In this document: positions 5,941 through 7,282 of the stretch, piece by piece
How positions within the stretch are numbered: the first letter of the stretch is position 1
Layout: each line of letters begins with the position of its first letter
Made by a program: the position numbers and the translations under genes
Assembly: GCA_017560855.1 (NCBI GenBank)
Contig: JAFZEB010000111.1
Span: 1-7,282, forward strand
Direction of reading: 5' to 3'
From: Ruminiclostridium sp.
GTDB taxonomy: Bacteria; Bacillota; Clostridia; Oscillospirales; Oscillospiraceae
DNA: 7,282 nucleotides
The notes under the pieces: generated by a model
Seen by the model: the letters and a program-made list of their open reading frames with translations, nothing else
The model's database searches: none
Told to the model about the DNA's origin: nothing

Positions 5941-5977
5941 GAAAAACAAAAAGTCCGAAACCTTTCGGTTTCGGACT
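5941..5977 (+). repeat. 37-bp direct repeat, copy 2 (right of fic, at tRNA 3' end)
   Basis: Exact match to 5198-5234. This copy is in its natural place as the terminator of tRNA-Leu. A third, diverged relative with one extra C-G pair and loop GTTC ends tRNA-Leu copy 2 (6165-6196). Confidence 0.9.
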
Positions 5978-5979
5978 TT
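5941..5979 (-). terminator. Terminator of tRNA-Leu copy 1
   Basis: A 13-bp stem, 5950-5962 with 5967-5979, loop TTTC, begins at the last base of the encoded CCA end. On the - strand it runs into the T tract TTTTTGTTTTTC. Confidence 0.92.
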
Positions 5980-6066
5980 GGTGCGCGAGGCGGGACTTGA
6001 ACCCGCACGTGCGTAATGCACACTAGAACCTGAATCTAGCGAGTCTGCCAATTCCACCACTCGCGC
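5979..6066 (-). tRNA. tRNA-Leu (anticodon CAG), copy 1
   Basis: An 88-base class II tRNA with the CCA end encoded. The acceptor is GCGCGAG/CTCGCGC. The anticodon arm CTAGA-TTCAGGT-TCTAG gives CAG, which reads CUG. The long variable arm GTGC-ATTAC-GCAC is typical of leucine tRNA. The T arm is GCGGG-TTCAAGT-CCCGC. G37 follows the anticodon, and U38 and U39 are possible TruA sites. The three-pair D stem (GTG/CTC) has a central U-U mismatch. The sequence is identical to the second copy at 6196-6283. It has its own promoter and terminator. Confidence 0.97.
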
Positions 6067-6093
6067 ATGTTGCTGTCTCTTGACTGCTTGAAC

Positions 6094-6122
6094 ATAATAG
6101 CACACCCCCGGCGGGATGTCAA
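6094..6122 (-). promoter_or_regulatory. Promoter of tRNA-Leu copy 1
   Basis: On the - strand a perfect TTGACA (6117-6122), a 17-base spacer and TATTAT (6094-6099). The start of transcription would be about 20 bases before the mature tRNA 5' end. Confidence 0.85.
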
Positions 6123-6123
6123 C

Positions 6124-6151
6124 AACTTTTTTCGACTTATCGAAAAAAGTT
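6124..6151 (-). other. A/T-rich 12-bp palindrome upstream of tRNA-Leu promoter (possible UP element)
   Basis: AACTTTTTTCGA (6124-6135) pairs perfectly with 6140-6151 around loop CTTA. It lies immediately upstream of the -35 box and has A and T tracts where RNA polymerase alpha subunits bind strong stable-RNA promoters. A related but less symmetrical A/T-rich sequence lies at the same distance from the second tRNA promoter (6341-6369). It could instead be a weak backup terminator. Confidence 0.45.
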
Positions 6152-6159
6152 TTCGGGGA

Positions 6160-6196
6160 AAGCAAAAGTCCCGAAACCGTTCGGTTTCGGGACTTT
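6160..6196 (-). terminator. Terminator of tRNA-Leu copy 2
   Basis: A perfect 14-bp stem, 6165-6178 with 6183-6196 (core GTCCCGAAACC/GGTTTCGGGAC), loop GTTC. It is followed on the - strand by TTTTGCTTT. It is related to the other two copies of this terminator but not identical. Confidence 0.9.
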
Positions 6197-6283
6197 GGTG
6201 CGCGAGGCGGGACTTGAACCCGCACGTGCGTAATGCACACTAGAACCTGAATCTAGCGAGTCTGCCAATTCCACCACTCGCGC
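6196..6283 (-). tRNA. tRNA-Leu (anticodon CAG), copy 2
   Basis: All 88 bases are identical to 5979-6066, including the encoded CCA, long variable arm and the U-U mismatch in the D stem. It has its own promoter and a related terminator. The perfect identity, against diverged flanks, points to selection or gene conversion keeping the two copies the same. Confidence 0.97.
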
Positions 6284-6288
6284 ATTTC

Positions 6289-6305
6289 CTGTTGCTCAGC
6301 AACAG
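6289..6305 (-). other. Short palindrome in the leader of tRNA-Leu copy 2
   Basis: CTGTTGC (6289-6295) pairs with GCAACAG (6299-6305) around a 3-base loop, between the -10 box and the tRNA 5' end. It is absent from copy 1. It could form a hairpin in the pre-tRNA leader near the RNase P cut. Confidence 0.4.
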
Positions 6306-6310
6306 AAAAT

Positions 6311-6338
6311 ATAATACCACATGTGGGGGAAAAGTCAA
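6311..6338 (-). promoter_or_regulatory. Promoter of tRNA-Leu copy 2
   Basis: On the - strand TTGACT (6333-6338), a 16-base spacer and TATTAT (6311-6316). It aligns with the copy 1 promoter at an offset of 216-217 bases. Confidence 0.8.
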
Positions 6339-6387
6339 GACATTTTTCGAGATTTTTCAAAAAAGTTTTAGGACCATTTCAAAAGTC

Positions 6388-7017
6388 TTATTTGGTGCCA
6401 AAGATACGGTCGCCCGCATCGCCCAGACCGGGGACGATGTAGCCGTGGTCGTTGAGCTTCTCGTCGCAGGCGGCCACGTAGATGGGCACGTCGGGGTGGT
6501 CTTCCCGGATGCGCTGGATGCCCTCAGGGGCGGCCAGAATGTTCATGAGCTTGATGTTCTTGACCCCGTACTCCTTCATGAAGTCAATGGCGGCAGAGGC
6601 GGAGCCGCCGGTGGCCAGCATGGGGTCCAGGATGATGACATCACGCTCGGCGATGTCGCTGGGCATCTTGCAGTAGTACTTCACGGGCTCCAGGGTGTCG
6701 GGGTCACGGAACAGACCGATGTGGCCCACTTTTGCGCCGGGCATCAGGGTCAGGATGCCGTCCACCATGCCCAGACCGGCACGGAGGATGGGGACGATGG
6801 CCAGCTTCTTGCCGGCGATCCGCTTCACCACAGCCTTAGCCACGGGGGTCTGGACTTCCACGTCCTCCAGGGGCAGGTCACGGGTGGCCTCATAGCACAT
6901 GAGGGTGGCGATCTCACTGACGATCTGGCGGAATTCGGTGACGCTGGTGTTTTCGTCACGCAGGATGGTGAGCTTGTGCTGCAGCAGGGGGTGATCCAGA
7001 ATGTTTACCATTTCCAT
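6388..7017 (-). CDS. upp: Uracil phosphoribosyltransferase
   Basis: The cytosolic pyrimidine salvage enzyme converts uracil and PRPP to UMP and pyrophosphate. The 209-residue length is standard. The PRPP-binding motif VIILDPMLATGGSA (127-140) is intact, as are the RAGLGM region (79-84) and the C-terminal uracil-binding GYIVPGLGDAGDR (192-204). ATG 7017 has AGGAGG (7026-7031 on the - strand) eight bases upstream; the in-frame ATG two codons later is spaced too far. The gene starts 23 bases after the tsaB stop on the same strand with no promoter visible between, so the two are probably cotranscribed. No convincing GC-rich terminator follows the stop; only A/T-rich sequence leads into the tRNA-Leu promoter. 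I saw no PyrR-type attenuator in the short tsaB-upp gap. Confidence 0.97.
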   Translation of the reverse strand: MEMVNILDHPLLQHKLTILRDENTSVTEFRQIVSEIATLMCYEATRDLPLEDVEVQTPVAKAVVKRIAGKKLAIVPILRAGLGMVDGILTLMPGAKVGHIGLFRDPDTLEPVKYYCKMPSDIAERDVIILDPMLATGGSASAAIDFMKEYGVKNIKLMNILAAPEGIQRIREDHPDVPIYVAACDEKLNDHGYIVPGLGDAGDRIFGTK

Positions 7018-7040
7018 GTGTTTGTCCTCCTTGTATTTGA

Positions 7041-7282
7041 TCAGGGGTTCTGATTTTCTCGTTCCAGCCGTTCCCGTTCCGCCTGAGAGAGACGGTGGTA
7101 GACGGGGGCCAGTTCGTTGGCGGTGATGGTCTGTCCGTTTCGGGCCTTTTCCAGGGCCAGACGGGCCACGCCCCAGGCGTTCTGCATCCGCAGGTTGGGG
7201 GGAGCCAGCACGGCGGGGATCCCGGCGGCGGTGAGGGCGTCATAGCAGAGCTGCGCGCCGTCGCCCACGATGATCTGGGGGG
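7041..7282 (-). CDS. tsaB: TsaB, tRNA threonylcarbamoyladenosine biosynthesis protein, C-terminal part (5' end outside window)
   Basis: About 79 C-terminal residues are visible, running off the right edge as PQIIVGDGAQLCYDAL. The segment continues with LAPPNLRMQNAWGVARLA and ends ELAPVYHRLSQAERERLER, a pattern typical of TsaB (YeaZ). TsaB is the inactive paralogue that scaffolds TsaD and TsaE to make t6A37 in ANN-decoding tRNAs. A GTG near 7268 could pass as a start but falls inside the conserved GDGA region, so the true start lies outside the window. The visible part shows no break. In many Firmicutes tsaB is followed by rimI and tsaD; here it is followed by upp at 23 bases, so that order is not kept on this side. 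Confidence 0.85.
   Translation of the reverse strand, partial: PQIIVGDGAQLCYDALTAAGIPAVLAPPNLRMQNAWGVARLALEKARNGQTITANELAPVYHRLSQAERERLERENQNP

Larger units (their letters stand above)
5950..6369 (-). repeat. Tandem duplication of a tRNA-Leu transcription unit
   Basis: Two units follow each other with a period of about 217 bases: upstream A/T-rich motif, promoter, tRNA and terminator. The tRNAs are identical. The -10 boxes are offset by 217 and the -35 boxes by 216. The A run plus GTTTT motifs (6143-6153 and 6359-6369) are offset by 216. The leaders and spacers have diverged. Confidence 0.8.

Noticed and set aside
5847..6023. N-terminal extension of the fic frame, starting in tRNA-Leu
   Set aside because: The added residues are translated tRNA and terminator sequence (MCITHVRVQVPPRAP). 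A strong AGGAGG places the start at 5846.
5860..6240. 126-residue frame across the two tRNA genes
   Set aside because: It is made entirely of tRNA, terminator and promoter DNA; a common false gene call.
6341..6387. Terminator for upp
   Set aside because: Only loose A/T pairing can be drawn; there is no stable GC stem followed by a T run.
6292..7053. 253-residue + strand frame opposite upp
   Set aside because: Antisense to a standard-length, motif-complete uracil phosphoribosyltransferase.

Overview
The window looks like chromosomal DNA from a GC-rich gut Clostridia of the Oscillospiraceae type (Flavonifractor/Lawsonibacter/Pseudoflavonifractor-like). The basis is the combination of Firmicutes-style AGGAGG ribosome binding sites and TTGACA/TATAAT promoters, GC-rich coding DNA, recognisable protein subfamilies, and a hairpin-rich intergenic repeat of a kind common in these genomes. 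This placement is inference from recognition; no search was run.

Layout from left to right: (1) the 3' end of a MATE-family efflux pump on the + strand with its terminator; (2) a roughly 120-bp palindromic intergenic repeat built of four hairpins; (3) a sodium:neurotransmitter symporter (NSS) family transporter on the - strand with a strong terminator; (4) a divergent promoter region; (5) truA (tRNA pseudouridine synthase) on the + strand, ending in a perfect hairpin shared as a bidirectional terminator with (6) an EamA/DMT-family permease on the - strand; (7) an AI-2E family permease on the - strand; (8) a class III-type Fic AMP-transferase on the - strand, bracketed by two exact 37-bp copies of a tRNA-type terminator; (9) two identical tRNA-Leu(CAG) genes on the - strand, each with its own promoter and terminator, forming a tandem duplication of about 217 bp; (10) upp (uracil phosphoribosyltransferase) on the - strand; (11) the 3' end of tsaB (tRNA t6A biosynthesis) on the - strand, running off the right edge.

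From about 2972 to the right edge everything is read leftward, but apart from tsaB-upp the genes look like separate transcription units: most have their own good promoter with a 16-17 bp spacer and a Rho-independent terminator. The gene content is mostly housekeeping (tRNA modification, uracil salvage, leucine tRNAs) and membrane transport. The one accessory-looking item is the Fic cassette beside the tRNA-Leu pair. I see no CRISPR array, transposase, phage gene or secondary-metabolite cluster, and no clearly new multi-gene system. The best leads are the repeat-bracketed Fic cassette, the hairpin repeat at 247-365, and the duplicated tRNA units with diverged flanks.
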